DNA of 64,000 nucleotides from Lamellibrachia columna (Eukaryota > Annelida > Polychaeta > Sabellida > Siboglinidae), in NCBI GenBank assembly GCA_963662155.1, contig OY759266.1, positions 55,175,510 to 55,239,509 of the forward strand, given 5' to 3'. This document shows, piece after piece, positions 1-14,100 of the stretch; the first letter of the stretch is position 1; every line of letters begins with the position of its first letter. A model generated the notes under the pieces. That model did not search any database, had not been told where the DNA came from, and saw nothing but the letters and a program-made list of their open reading frames with translations. The position numbers and the translations under genes are program-made.

Positions 1-985
1 AATTTTATATAAAAATATATACATGTTAGCAGGCCTGTACATTAGAAACAATAACAACATCCAGTCAATCGATCATTTATCAGACTTTTGAGTGCATTCT
101 AAACAATGTCCTTGTTGGTTCTTACAAACATCAGGTGTTCAAATCTTCGTCTGACAAAGAGTACCTTTCTGGATGAAAGACCTCGCTGGCAATGGAAAAT
201 ATGCGCTCTACAGGTGCAGATGATGGTCCTTGAATGAAGTTTCCATGTGTTTCATATTTTGTTATAGAATTACTCCCAAGTGAATCTATTAACACTACAT
301 TTAAAACAAAGAGAACAATATCCAGACATAATCCTACAGGACATATTCCTTACAGACAAAATCACACAATATGAAAAGTGAAAAAAATTCCACAGGACAA
401 AACAGAACAATGTGAAAATTGGACAAAATCCCACAGGCCGTAATACAATATTTATTAGTAGTTCTTCTCTAAGCATCCTTTCTAGTTGTGCAGACATTTT
501 TCAGTGTGCATTTCTATTTTTCTTCGGAAAATACTAATAATAGGGTACGATGTGTTTACTGTGAGGTTGTAGCTCCTGCTCTAAGCTAACATTTTTAATT
601 GGTCTGCCCTTTGCTTTGTGCGAGTTGGGAATGGGGAGAGAGGCCATATTAACGGTCCTTGCAACCTGACCTGTCTCCAGTCGGTCACAACACAAGGGGT
701 GTAATTGGCTTGCTAACTCTGTGATGTTTCACTGAGCTGATATTTTCTGAAGCAATATCAGGCTACAGGTCTTTCTATGTTGTTTGAATATCAGCTTAGC
801 CATTGTCTAACAATGTTTTTGTATTTTTAATTGCTTCCTGGCTGTCACCAACCTAATGAAAAGTAATTGATTGTAATTTAAATAAATTTTCAATTATACA
901 ACATATAACAATTACAATTACAGCAACATTTTGAAACGATAATCAATTACAATTAAAAAAAATTGCATAATTGGACCCAGCCCTG
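1..985 (-). mobile_element. hAT-type DNA transposon, internally deleted, left end outside window
   Basis: The right end at 985 is a terminal repeat reading inward CAGGGCTGGGTCCAATTA. The stretch 320-985 is clearly homologous to 50275-51084, where a complete related element has an 8-bp target duplication. Unlike that copy, this one keeps a piece of transposase (131-262, minus). The left terminal repeat is not seen, so the element starts before position 1 or is truncated. It lies in the RGS gene, downstream of the last visible exon. Confidence 0.75.
131..262 (-). pseudogene. hAT transposase C-terminal (dimerisation) fragment
   Basis: The minus strand reads GNFIQGPSSAPVERIFSIAS, then EVFHPERYSLSDE, the SSAPVERxFS signature of the hAT dimerisation region. 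The frame stops at 131-133. A one-base shift would continue into a stretch resembling the family's usual FEHLMFVR ending, so this copy is broken. The N-terminal two thirds of the transposase is missing between here and the terminal repeat at 985. Confidence 0.75.
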
Positions 986-2105
986 ATTGGTAATTGGTTG
1001 TGACAATGTGAAAGCCGACACCCCCCAAAACTCAATTATACCCCTGTAAAATGTATACATTTTGAGGGTTTTTATTCTGTAAAATATACACATTTCAAGT
1101 TCTATCAGTGGTGCTGATAAGGGCAGAATGTTGACCACCTGATAACTGCCTCAGAAAAAAAAAAAAAAATATCATGCCCCTGGTAAACTTATGCTGTGTT
1201 ATTACTAAATTCCACCAATGGAAAAAACTACCGTCAAAAGTGTAATATGACTGACACTAACTTAAAGGGAATATACATAATTATGATTGGTTAAGTGAAA
1301 TGGAGTCAGTTAGGTGAATCATATAAAAATGGCCCAATTCTTAATTTTTCAACCTTGAACTTCATTTAAATTAACAGTATTATTTTTTATGTTTTTATCT
1401 TTATTGTTGTAGTATATTTACCATAAAAAAATTATATAAAACAGGAATTTGACAGGCCCATAAATGCCACACAGCAATACAAAATATTCAGACATGAACG
1501 ATGACAATAGCAACATGTTCTATATTGATATTATTTTTAAACAACGAAAGATGCTATAAATTGAGGGTCGCAATGTCTGTAAAACAGTTGTTCAGGTAAC
1601 CAATGAAAATCACTGTACATTACTTTAAAAAAAACGAGACAGTGTGAGACATGTAGAGATACTAACTTGCTCATGGTCCTCCAGACCATGTCTCTGTTTG
1701 TTTCTCATTGTTCTCTTCGCAAGATAAATGGCTGCAACAAGATATATGAGCAAATGTTTACATTGTAAGGAACTGTCTGTAAACAATTTATCATTATGAT
1801 ATGCTTAAGTAAACATTATGATATGCTTAAGTTTACATCATACCTTTACAAGAGTTTGCAGGCAGACAGTAACAAACACATGAAATGTCTTAGACACTGT
1901 CTAAAACCCCTGTGATTTATCCCCACTCAGGGAAGACAGCAATAACAAGCAGAGTTGGCACCAAAGTACTCACTACATGAACTCTGACCAAGGACTTGCT
2001 TGGCCTGGTAAGTTAGAAGTATTATGTGATTCTTGAATGTTACTGAAGAGTATTAGGATGTATTTACATAACACAGGGGAAGGTAAAAAAGAGAAGGCAG
2101 CCTAC
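986..2105. other. Intronic/unassigned sequence left of the last visible RGS exon
   Basis: AT-rich sequence with no exon homology that I can recognise. The next RGS exon (after the SVDYG residues) was looked for on the minus strand and not found, so this is most likely intron. Confidence 0.5.
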
Positions 2106-5100
2106 CATAGTCGACACTGTCAGACTCCCAGTTCTGAGATGGCCAAAAATAGGGACTCTGGAGAAGGAATAACGACACCGTGATAATAGTAATACAGGAG
2201 CATAAACACATCAAATATAAATTACAATACAGCAGCAAATGTGTATCTGAATCCAAATGTATCAGAATACAGTAACTAATGTGTACCAGAATACAACAGA
2301 TACAAAAAGTATGTCTATCAGAATACACATACAAAACTGTATCAGAATACAGTAACAATTGAATCTCAGTTCACCAGGAAATATGTACTACTATACAAAA
2401 AAGATGTATCACAATGTGCAATGCAACAAAGATGTATCACAATGCACAATGCAACAAAGATGTATCACAATTCGCAATACAAAAAAGATGTATCACAATG
2501 TGCAATACAACAAAGATGTATCACAATGTACAATACAACAAAGATGTATCACAATGTGCAATACAACAAAGATGTATCACAATGTGCAATACAACAAAGA
2601 TGTATCACAATGTGCAATACAACAAAGATGTATCACAATGTGCAATACAACAAAGATGTATCACAATGTGCAATACAACAAAGATGTATCACAATGTGCA
2701 ATACAACAAAGATGTATCACAACGCATTGGCAAGTATTATCTTAATACAGTAACATTTGTATCTCAATGCAGCAGCTAAATGTGTATTACAATACAGCAA
2801 TAAAGATGTATCACATACATTGACAAGCATGTATTTCAATATTGTAACAACTGGTAGATCCATCAGGTGATATTTTGCCTAGCTAATCATGACATAGGAC
2901 AGCCATAATGGTATCCATTTCAAACATTTATGTCGATTGCTGAACCTTTTCAGGAACGGCAGAAAGTTAATTCCATTTATCAATCTCTCACGGTATTAGG
3001 TTTCTGAATTGCAAGTCCTCCATGCATGCATATTCACCTTTTACAAACTATGACACAGCGTCTCTCAACATGTAAGCACAGTTGCTAAGGTGAAGCTTGA
3101 TGGAAATCTGTATCATGGACTGTAGCAACTGAGACAACGGCACATGCTCATAATTCAGATTGCGATGTCACGGTTTGGGGCTCACCATATGACTGCGAGG
3201 TAGTGGGCTAACCATGTGACTGCGAGATAATGGGCTCACCATGTGACTGTGAGGTAATGGGCTCACCATGTGACTGCAAAGTAATGGATTCAAACCCTGC
3301 AAAATAGCATTTTTGTAATCGCCAGATGCCGAATACTTGTTAATGCGAGGTATCCTGGGATCATTGTCGACAAGATTTCCGTGAAATGCACATGTGGTTT
3401 ATGTTTGAACTGATACGTTAGACACTAGCTGTGACAATGACTTCATATCATGACACTGCATACTGTTCGTTGGTTAAAATTACATATTTATATTCCTGAG
3501 TGGTAGACATAATTTTATTAAAATAAATAACTAGACAGCTAATAAATTCCAAATTAATTTGATGGGCACCAAAACAATCACATATATATGCCAACATATT
3601 ATACTTGATTACATCTGAAATTATTCAAATGGCAATTTGACAGACTTGTTTGCATGTTGATGCTAGTTTTGTGATGTTTGTTAAATATCAGTAAGTGTTA
3701 TTACTGATGGTGTATTTTTTGCCGACACGTTTTGTTAAGTATTTTTGGTCTAGGATCGGGCATGCATTGCAGTGGATCCAACTGTCCTACAAACCATGTA
3801 TTGACATATGATCATTAAAATATCTTCCAGAGTTATTTCAGGCAGACTCTATAATGAGGGATACACATAAACCTGCATGGAACATAGAAGTGTATCATGG
3901 ATAGCTGAAAGTAACCTCAATGTATCAGCAAATGTATCATAATTTGCAGCAGAGCTGAAGTGTATCACAATACCATGGATAGTATGTATCTCAATAAGTC
4001 TACCGGGTATGTATCACCATGTACCTGTCAATGTATGACAATATAGCATCCAGTATGGTGTATCAGTATGGTGTATCACCATGTACCTGTCAATGTATGA
4101 AAACACAGCATTGAGTATGGTGTATCAGTATGGTGTATCACCATGTACCTGTCAATGTATGACAACACAGCATTGAGTATGGTGTATCAGTATGGTGTAT
4201 CACCATGTACCTGTCTATGTATGACAACATAGCATCCAGTATGGTGTATCAGTATGGTGTATCACCATATAACTGTCAATGTATGGCAACACAGCATTGA
4301 GTATGGTGTATCAGTATGGTGTATCACCATATACCTGTCCATGTATGGCAACACAGCATTGAGTATGGTGTATCAGTATGGTGTATCACCATATACCTGT
4401 CAATGTATGGCAACACAGCATTGAGTATGGTGTATCAGTATGGTGTATCACCATATACCTGTCAATGTATGACAACACAGCATTGAGTATGGTGTATCAG
4501 TATGGTGTATCATCATATACCTGTCAATGTATGACAACACAGCATTGAGTATGGTGTATCAGTATGGTGTATCACCATATAACTGTCAATGTATGACAAC
4601 ACAGCATTGAGTATGGTGTATCAGTATGGTGTATCACCATATAACTGTCAATGTATGACAACACAGCATTGAGTATGGTGTATCAGTATGGTGTATCACC
4701 ATATACCTGTCAATGTATGACAACACAGCATTGAGTATGGTGTATCAGTATGGTGTATCACCATATACCTGTCAATGTATGACAACACAGCATTGAGTAT
4801 GGTGTATCAGTATGGTGTATCACCATATAACTGTCAATGTATGACAACACAGCATTGAGTATGGTGTATCAGTATGGTGTATCACCATATAACTGTCAAT
4901 GTATGACAACACAGCATTGAGTATGGTGTATCAGTATGGTGTATCACCATATACCGGTCAATGTATGACAACACAGCATTGAGTATGGTGTATCAGTATG
5001 GTGTATCACCATATACCTGTCAATGTATGGCAACACAGTAGCCAGGATACCAGAACCTACAACCAGACTGAAATGTGAAACGTTGACACCAGTCATTATT

Positions 5101-8100
5101 GGCAGGTTGGCTTTATTATTAAGGCTTTGTCAATAAATCTGTGTCAATATTACTTAATATTACTCACACAAATTATAGACACATTCACTGGGAACACAGA
5201 ATGCATTATTGACATGCTTTTAATTAAAGCTCCTCCTCTGCTGATTTCGTCTGTCGCAAGTCATGTTCATTCAAATCTGTTGTGTGTGAATGATTTAAGT
5301 AATAGACAGAGTCAGCTTAATAAAAAACTACTTTTGTCAAAATTGTCAAAAGAATTGACTCTGATCAATAGATCGGGTAACTTGCGAAAGTGAATAGCCT
5401 CGAGGAGATCGGAATATGCATGCTGTCGCTTTTTTCTGCAGAGAAATTAATTTAATAGCTTGTGCTATGATTTCATCAAAACTAAATAGATAGCATGTCA
5501 TAGCCTATACTAAATAGGTTGGATTTTTCGAGAAATGAGACTCAAATGAGACAAGTGAAAAGTCTAATTGAGCAGGCAGCTTTAAACCCAGCCATTACCA
5601 AGCACACTCGCTTGAGATTTAGGTACAATGAACCTTCCAGCTGCCATTAGTCAACAGTCATTAGTCACTGCCATGCAGGCCGTCCTGTCTATGCAGGCGT
5701 CCCAACAGATTCATCGGGCAGTCTGATAAAACTAGGACATTTAAAAACAAAAGACAAATGTAGGAAAAATACAGACAAAAACAGCAGGTCAAATACTGGA
5801 AAATTCAGGCAAAGATTAGGAAAAAAATAGCATTTATATTTACTGGTGACAGGGTGTGACACATTACGGCTAGGTAATATTGATCACCAATTTAATCATC
5901 GCTGGATCAAATAGGCATATTAGTGATGAACAACTAACAGAATGTCCCACTGATGTCAACTGATGGCAATATACAGTAGAATCCTACTGTCTTGTTGATT
6001 CGGCACAGATACAGTCAAACAGGCTTCAGATTCAGCAAGTCTGCATTACTATGTTATAACTGCTGACAATCTCCAGTGGCACACACTGAATGTGTCACCA
6101 TATGATGATGATTCCCAGTGGTACACACTGAACGTGTCACCATATGATGATGATTCCCAGTGACACACACTGAATGTGTCACCATATGATGATGATTCCC
6201 AGTGGTACACACTGAACGTGTCACTATAAGATGACAATCTCCAGTGGTACACACTGAATGTGTCACCATCAGATTATGATGCCCAGTGGTACACACTGAA
6301 TGTGTCACCATCAGATGACAATTTCCAGTGGTACACACTGAATGTGTTACCATAAGATGACAATCTCCAGTGGTACACACTGAATGTGTCACCATATGAT
6401 GATAATTCCCAGTGGTACACACTGAATGTGTCACTATAAGATGACAATCTCCAGTGGTACACACTCAATGTGTCACCATCAGATTATGATGCCCAGTGGT
6501 ACACACTCAATGTGTCACCATTATATGACAATTTCCAGTGGTACACACTGAATGTGTTACCATAAGATGACAATCTCCAGTGGCACACACTGCATGTGTC
6601 ACCATATGATGATGATTCCCAGTGGTACACACTGAATGTGTCACTATAAGATGACAATCTCCAGTGGTACACACTCAATGTGTCACCATCAGATTATGAT
6701 GCCCAGTGGTACACACTGAATGTGTCACCATTAGATGACAATTTCCAGTGGTACACACTGAATGTGTTACCATAAGATGACAATCTCCAGTGGCACACAC
6801 TGAATGTGTCACCATATGATGATGATTCCCAGTGGTACACACTGAATGTGTCACTATAAGATGACAATCTCCAGTGGTACACACTGAATGTGTCACCATC
6901 AGATTATGATGCCCAGTGGTACACACTGAATGTGTCACCATTAGATGACAATTTCCAGTGGTACACACTGAATGTGTTACCATAAGATGACAATCTCCAG
7001 TGGTACACACTGAATGTGTCGCCATATGATGATGATTCCCAGTAGTACACACTGAATGTGTCACTATAAGATGACAATCTCCAGTGGTACACACTCAATG
7101 TGTCACCATCAGATTATGATGCCCAGTGGTACACACTGAATGTGTCACCATTAGATGACAATTTCCAGTGGTACACACTGAATGTGTTACCATAAGATGA
7201 CAATCTCCATTGGTACACACTGAATGTGTCACCATAAGATGACGATTCCCAGTGGTACACACCGAATATGTCACCATAAGATGCATGTAAGGTGAATATA
7301 AGGACATATTAAAAGGATGCTAGTAGACCTGCATGCCTAATAAGTGAAGCCTTCAGAAAAGCATCAAAAGACCTTGGTGTCAAATCTTTACAATAATTAC
7401 AAATTACATACATAGAGTATAAAAGGTAAAGCTTGACATTTTTCAGAAAAAGCAGGAAAAGCTGGATTGATGGATCTATGATCTACCGGTATTACTAAAA
7501 GTAGTGATTACCCTATACAGACACAATTACATTACTTGAATCAAAAAGATGACTATGAAATTATCATGTTCTCCCTGCAACATATACGACTGCACAATTG
7601 CTCCCTTCATTTTATGCCATTCCCACCACGGTTGGGTGTTCTCCCGCTCCAGTGTACCCCTCCCATTATGACCTGCTCCCATGCACAGCTCCCATTATGA
7701 CCTGCTCCCATGCACAGCTCCCATTATGACCTGCTCCCATGCACAGCTCCCATTATGACCTCCTCCTCCTCCTGTGCACAGCTCCCATTATGACCTGCTC
7801 CTCCCATGCACACCTCCCATTATGACCTGCTCCTGTGCACAGCTCCCATTATGACATCCTGCTCCCATGCACAGCTCCCATTATGACCTCCTGCTCCCAT
7901 GCGCAGCTCCCATTATGATGCTCATCTCCCATTATGACCTCCTCCTCCCATGTACAGCTCCCATTATGACCTCCTCCTCCCATGCACAGCTCCCATTATG
8001 ACCCCCTGCTCCCATGCACAGCTCCCATTATGACGTCCTCCTCTGATGCACAGCTCCCATTATGACCTCCTCCCATGCACAGCTCCCATTATGACCTCCT

Positions 8101-11100
8101 CCTCCCATGCACAGCTCCCATTATGACCTCCTCCTCCCATGCACAGCTCCAATTATGACCTGCTCCTCCCATGCACACCTCCCATTATGACCTGCTCCCA
8201 TGTACAGCTCCCATTATGACCTCCTCCTCCCATGCACAGCTCCCATTATGACCCCCTGCTCCCATGCACAGCTCCCATTATGACCTCCTCCTCCGATGCA
8301 CAGCTCCCACTATGACCTCCTCCAATGCACAGCTCCCATTATTGCCTCCTGCTCCCATGAGCAGCTCCCATTATGATGCTCATCTCCCATTATGACCTCC
8401 CGCTTCCGTGCACAACTCATTATGACCTCCTGCTTCCGTACACATTACTTGAATCTGCTTACATACACAGCTCTCGTTATGACCTCCTGCTCCCATGTAT
8501 AGCTCATTATGACCTCCCGCTCCCATGCACAGCTCCCATTATGATCTCCTGCTCCCATGCACAACTCCCATTATGACCTCCTGCTTCCATACACAGCTAT
8601 CATTTTGACCTCCTGCTCCCATGCATAGCTCGCATTATGATCCCCCCCACCCCCATGCACAACTCATGACCTCCCGCTCCCTTGCACAACTCCCATTATG
8701 ACCTCCTGCTCCCATGCATAGCTCCCATTATGATCTCCCACACCCGTGCATCACCTTGCTAGTACATCAACCATGGCAACATCAACAGTTCGAGGAAACA
8801 AACTATTTTACATCAAATCCCTACTAAGACGCTGTCAAATCTGTTGAGTGTGCGCACAAGATTCTCCTTGCAGGTTTAATGTATTCCCACGTGCTCAACT
8901 TTAATTTCCTGGCCACATAAAGCCAATCCACTGTCACACACGCCATGTCAGCGAGATGAGTAATGCTGTCAGGGGGACTCAACAAACAGCCACTCTCGTC
9001 ATAATACATGACCATTTGGCACAAGAAATGGCAAGAACACAACGTAATGCTGCCCTTGAGAGATGGCAGTTTTCTGGCGATAAAAGCAAAGTCATAAATT
9101 ACCCAAATGAACAGAGAATATAAAACCACGCTGCTTGTGTTCCTAATTCCTCAATGGCTTTTGGTGTAACTGCTCAATGGCTTTTGGCATTTGAATTCCG
9201 AATTTTTTCCAGCATTTTCCTGAAAATATCATGAGTGTAATAGTGCAATAAAGCCTGGCAATACATCATTGGTAATTATTCATACCAAAGGCTGGCATAC
9301 ATACTGTCATTAATGTCCTCTGTGTGACATTGTATATACATGTGTGCGTTTGGGTGCATGCATGTCTGCATGTATGCACATGGTGTGAACAGAGGTGCAT
9401 ATCAACAGTGAACTCATGGAGATTCAACCTGTCAACGGTGAAGTCGTTGAGATTCAAACTGCCAACAGCGAACTCACTGAGATTTAATCTATCACCAAGT
9501 CTTATGTAATAGCACCACACAGAAACGGAAATGATATAATAAGGTTGCCGTGGCTACTGAAACTCTTGCAGCTTGTTAAGTTGACGATCAATCAGTCAAT
9601 CTATCAACACATTGCTAATGACTTCTATGTAAATCATTATCTGGGCTGTTGCAGTGTTATAATAATAAAACACATTCTAATACTATAAAACATTAAACTG
9701 TAATGGAAATGAATGACATATTTATCAAAATTAAGAAATGGGTAGACATAATTGTATGGGTGGTTGTCAAAAATTAAGCACCTGTGAGTGTTTGTTAGTT
9801 ACTGAGCATCACTGAGGGTCACTGTTGGCGGCCACTGATGTAGGTCACTGATGGGGGGTCACGATGGAGGTCACTTATGGTTTCATCGATGGGAGGTCAC
9901 CACGATGGGGGTCACCGATGGGGTTCATTGATGGGGTCATCGATGTGGGGTCACTGATGTATGTCACTGATGGGAGGTCATTGATGGGGGTCACCGATTG
10001 GATCGCTGATGGAATCTCTGATGGGAGGTCACTGATGGGGTCACTGACTGTGATACTGATGGGGTCACTGGTGGCATGGTACAACAACTTCTTGACAGGT
10101 ACTTCATTTGTCACAATAAACTAAATCAATTATTCAAGCACTTCCTCCAGTAAACGTAACCTCTGATATCTTGATCTCTCACACTCTGGCATTCACTGGA
10201 AATATTCATGGTGCTTTGTGCGAGAAAGCTTCCACAACATCTCTATGGCTATGTCAGTGGTATTTCCAAATGAGATAGCCAAATCTATCCAACTAGTCTG
10301 ATATGATATTAAAACAGCCAAAAATAGTCAATGACATGCGACAGATTACACAGCATAAATTCTAGTCTGGCTGATCACATGGCATCCCATACAAACAGCA
10401 GCTGCGACTACTGTTTCAATGCTATCTCTGTGACAATCAACTCAAATTCACAGAATGACTCTGCCTTTTCTCCTCAGTCATACAGTATCAAAAGTATGAC
10501 ACGATAAAAGTTGTACTGAAACATGTGTTGCCACAATTAAGCGTGACCTCTTTTAAATGTTGTTTGACATTTCTGATTCTTATAGAATGATCAGAAAATG
10601 GCAGTGTTTACAAAGATTGGTGGGAGTACAGCTGGAATGGCTACACGTGCTTCAGACAGTAATATCACTCACCACATAAAAGTCTACACTTTACAACAAG
10701 ATCTGACATGATTGCCAACAAATGCAGTAAGTTCAAATGCCTTATTCAGAGTCCGGATATTTTTAATTATAGAAAATTCATGACCTCTATTTTACAAAAT
10801 ATGTCTCAATATCTTTATAAAATCCAATATTATAAACACTTGAATTTAATTGTTTTTCTTCTTAATCTCCTTGTCTCAAGTGTTGTCTACTTGCATCCTT
10901 AATAGCTGTTTTCCAGTTAATTTTTTTCTAGTTGCGAGTTTAGTGTTCCTCAATATGTGATCTTTTCCCCAAACATTTGATTCCAACCCATGATAACCTC
11001 ACCTGGAACCTGTAGAGACTGTCATCACCCTTCACCATGACCTCACCTGGAACCTGTAGAGACTGTCGTCACGACCTCACCTACAACCTGTAGAGACTGT

Positions 11101-14100
11101 TGTTGTCTTTCACCATGACCAGAGACTGTTGTCACCCTTTACTATGACCTCACCTGGAACCTGTAGTGACTGTCATCGTCCTTCACCATGACCTCATCTG
11201 GAACTTGTAGAGACTCCCATAATCCTTCATAATGACCTCACTTGGAACCTGTAGAGACTGTTGTCATCCTTCACCAGGACCTCACCTGGAACCTGTAGAA
11301 ACGCCCATGAGTCCCATCATCCTTCATAATGACCTCACTTGGAACCTGTAGTCATCCTTCACTATTACCTCACCTGGAACTTGTAGAGACTGTTGTCACC
11401 CTTCATTATGACCTCACCTGGAACCTGTAGAGACTACCATTGTCCTTCACCATGACCTCACCTGGAACTTGTAGAGACTCCCATAATCCTTCATAATGAC
11501 CTCACTTGGAACCTGTAGAGACTGTTGTCATCCTTCACCAGGACCTCACCTGGAACCTGTAGAAACTCCCATGAGTCCCATCATCCTTCATAATGACCTC
11601 ACTTGGAACCTGTAGAGACTGTTGTCATCCTTCACCATGACCTCACCTGGAACCTGTAGAGACTCCCATCATCCTTCACGGTGAGACTCTTGTTGTCAGC
11701 AACGGGGAAGAAGTAGCCGAACTGACAAAGCAGACTGGCGAGGTGGAGCAGCTCCGTTGACTCCTCGATCTGGAGTCGCTCCATCAGCCACTCCACAAGG
11801 TCGTAACCTGCATCCACAAGGTTGTACCCTGATCAACAAGTCATACCAGATCAGAGTAGAAGTGACACATGCATACTACCATCTTATGACTTACGAGGTT
11901 ATACTCTAAACAGCCCTATGTCTACAGTCATAATTCGCCAGGTACAAAGGGCCTATGACTTCAGTGTCTCATCTGAAAGGCACATATTTCCAACCTCCTA
12001 TACAAAACCCAGTACCTCCTATCCCAACGTGAGCACCAGATCTACTGAGCCACCACAATGACAACCAATCACATATCTTGAACCACACAAGGACTGTGTG
12101 GTTGTGACTGTGTGAAAAAAATATATTTATATATATTTATCAGGTGTAGGAATATTGCCATTATAAATCTGGACCACATCATAAAAGATTAAGCAAGATT
12201 TTCATACAAGGTGACTTGACTTTCTCCTTTTCACTTCCCGGTGGATCATAGGCCATCAACGACTCCTTTCCACCAGACACGGTTTTGGGCCTGGGCTTCC
12301 AGCTCTCTCCATTTGTGTTCAGCTTTTGACATCTCTGCTTCTACTTCTCTGCCCCAGGTGTTTCTTCACCTTCCCCTTTTCCATTTCTGTTGGTTTCCTG
12401 AGAGAATGGCCTATCGAGCTCCATTTTTTCCTTCTAATTTGATGTTCAATTGGTTCCTGGTTGGTTCTTTCCCATAGTGCTTCATTGCAAATTGTTTCTG
12501 GCCACCATGCATATCATTACAATTCTTCTTAGTCGTTTATTTTCAAAAGTTTGGATTTTCTATAGCATGGATTTTGTAGTACGCCTTGTTTCTGGTCCAT
12601 ACATCAGCACAGCCTTAACATTTGAGTTAAAAATGCATAACTTGGTTGGTATTGAAATTCCTCTGGACTTCCATAATGTATTAAACACAATGAAGGCTGC
12701 CCTTGCTTTCCCAATCCAAGTCCTTACATCACTATCTGTTCCTCTGTTTGTGTCCACGATGCTTCCTAGATACGTGAAAGACTTCAACTAGGCCTTCCCC
12801 TTGTAGTGTAAATGGGCTTATTGTTCTTGCAGTTGATCTTCGTGATCTTGGTTTTGCCTTTGTTCACATTCAGTCCTAACATGGCTGCGGTTGTTTCTAT
12901 TAGTGATGGTTTTCCTTGGATTTGCCTCGGGTTGTGTGAAAGAAGGGCCAGATCATCGGCAAAGTCAAGATCATCTAGTTGTTCCCATAATGTCCATTGT
13001 AAACCATTTTTCTGCCTTTTGTAGATGTTCTCATGGTCCAGTCGATGGCTATCAGGAACAGAAATCATGACAGTATGCTTCTCTGTCTCACACCAGTCTT
13101 TACCTCAAATTGGTCTGTGGTCTTCCCTTCGTGTAGAACTCTGCAGGTCATTCCCTTGTATGTCGTTTTGATTATCAATACAAACTTCTGGTATTCCATA
13201 GCGTTTCATTATTAGGGTGGGAAACCAGAGCTTTTATTTATGTAAATGACACCAAAAAGTTTGACCCCATGGACTGAATTGACCACCCCCCGACATCTCA
13301 AAAATGCATTGCTGCTGGGTCTGGGGTGGGGGGTTGCCCCCGAAATCACCCATTGAAGGGGGCAAAAAAGTACAGTACATTTATTTATGAGAATGACACC
13401 AAGGCTAAAAACAGTGCCAACTGTTCCCCTGGGGTTCCCCGAGTATGGAATGACCAATGCCAGCAATTTTAGGTGGGGGATTCCCCCTGCCAGCAATCCC
13501 CAAAGGGTGTGAAAAAAGGGGGCATTTATTCATAGGAATGACGCCAATGCTAAAAACAGTGTCAAATCTGTCAAAATAAAGAAGCTTTACTGTGTCTCTC
13601 TTCCCCGTGCACCAAGATGCTTGCAAATCACATCAAAAGGGCCCACTTTGTGCAAGGATCTGGAAGAGGGCTGACCAGACTGATCCGACTGGTAAGGCGA
13701 GTACCACCGTTTGGAACAAAACTGAAAACTGCTTTGAGCTTGACTAGTGCACTTCTGGAGTCCCTCACAGCCACTGCTGCGGACGATGGGGACAGCGTGG
13801 GAGCGACGTCAGCAGATGATGAGTCAGGCAATGCATGGAACGAGGACAGTATTGACATCTTATGCATTCATTAACAAGATTTAACAAGAATCGCCATTAG
13901 AACAATAAGTGTAATAATAATGCAATTTTATTAGAACAATAAGTGTAATAATGATGCTATTTTCCTTATGAATGTATAACTGGACAAAGAACAATGACTG
14001 TACACATTGTTGAGTTCCTTTTTTAGTTATACAGAAACCAAGTGTTTCATTGGATAGCCTTTGAGCAAAATCACATTGTACTATGCTGCATAGTAGTGTC

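Noticed and set aside
986..2105. Next RGS exon after the DEP end
   Set aside because: Searched for the residues that normally follow (an aliphatic-Y-L-x-K-R pattern) on the minus strand; none convincing, so it is taken to lie outside the window.
4033..5040. Possible CRISPR array (regular repeats)
   Set aside because: Head-to-tail repeats without unique spacers, in an animal intron; an ordinary minisatellite. The same applies to the other arrays.
5127..5393. 88-codon plus-strand frame
   Set aside because: No homology, no splice-compatible neighbours, AT-rich intron sequence.
8824..9129. 101-codon minus-strand frame in the RGS intron
   Set aside because: Same strand as RGS, but it resembles no RGS exon and has no recognisable domain; chance open frame.
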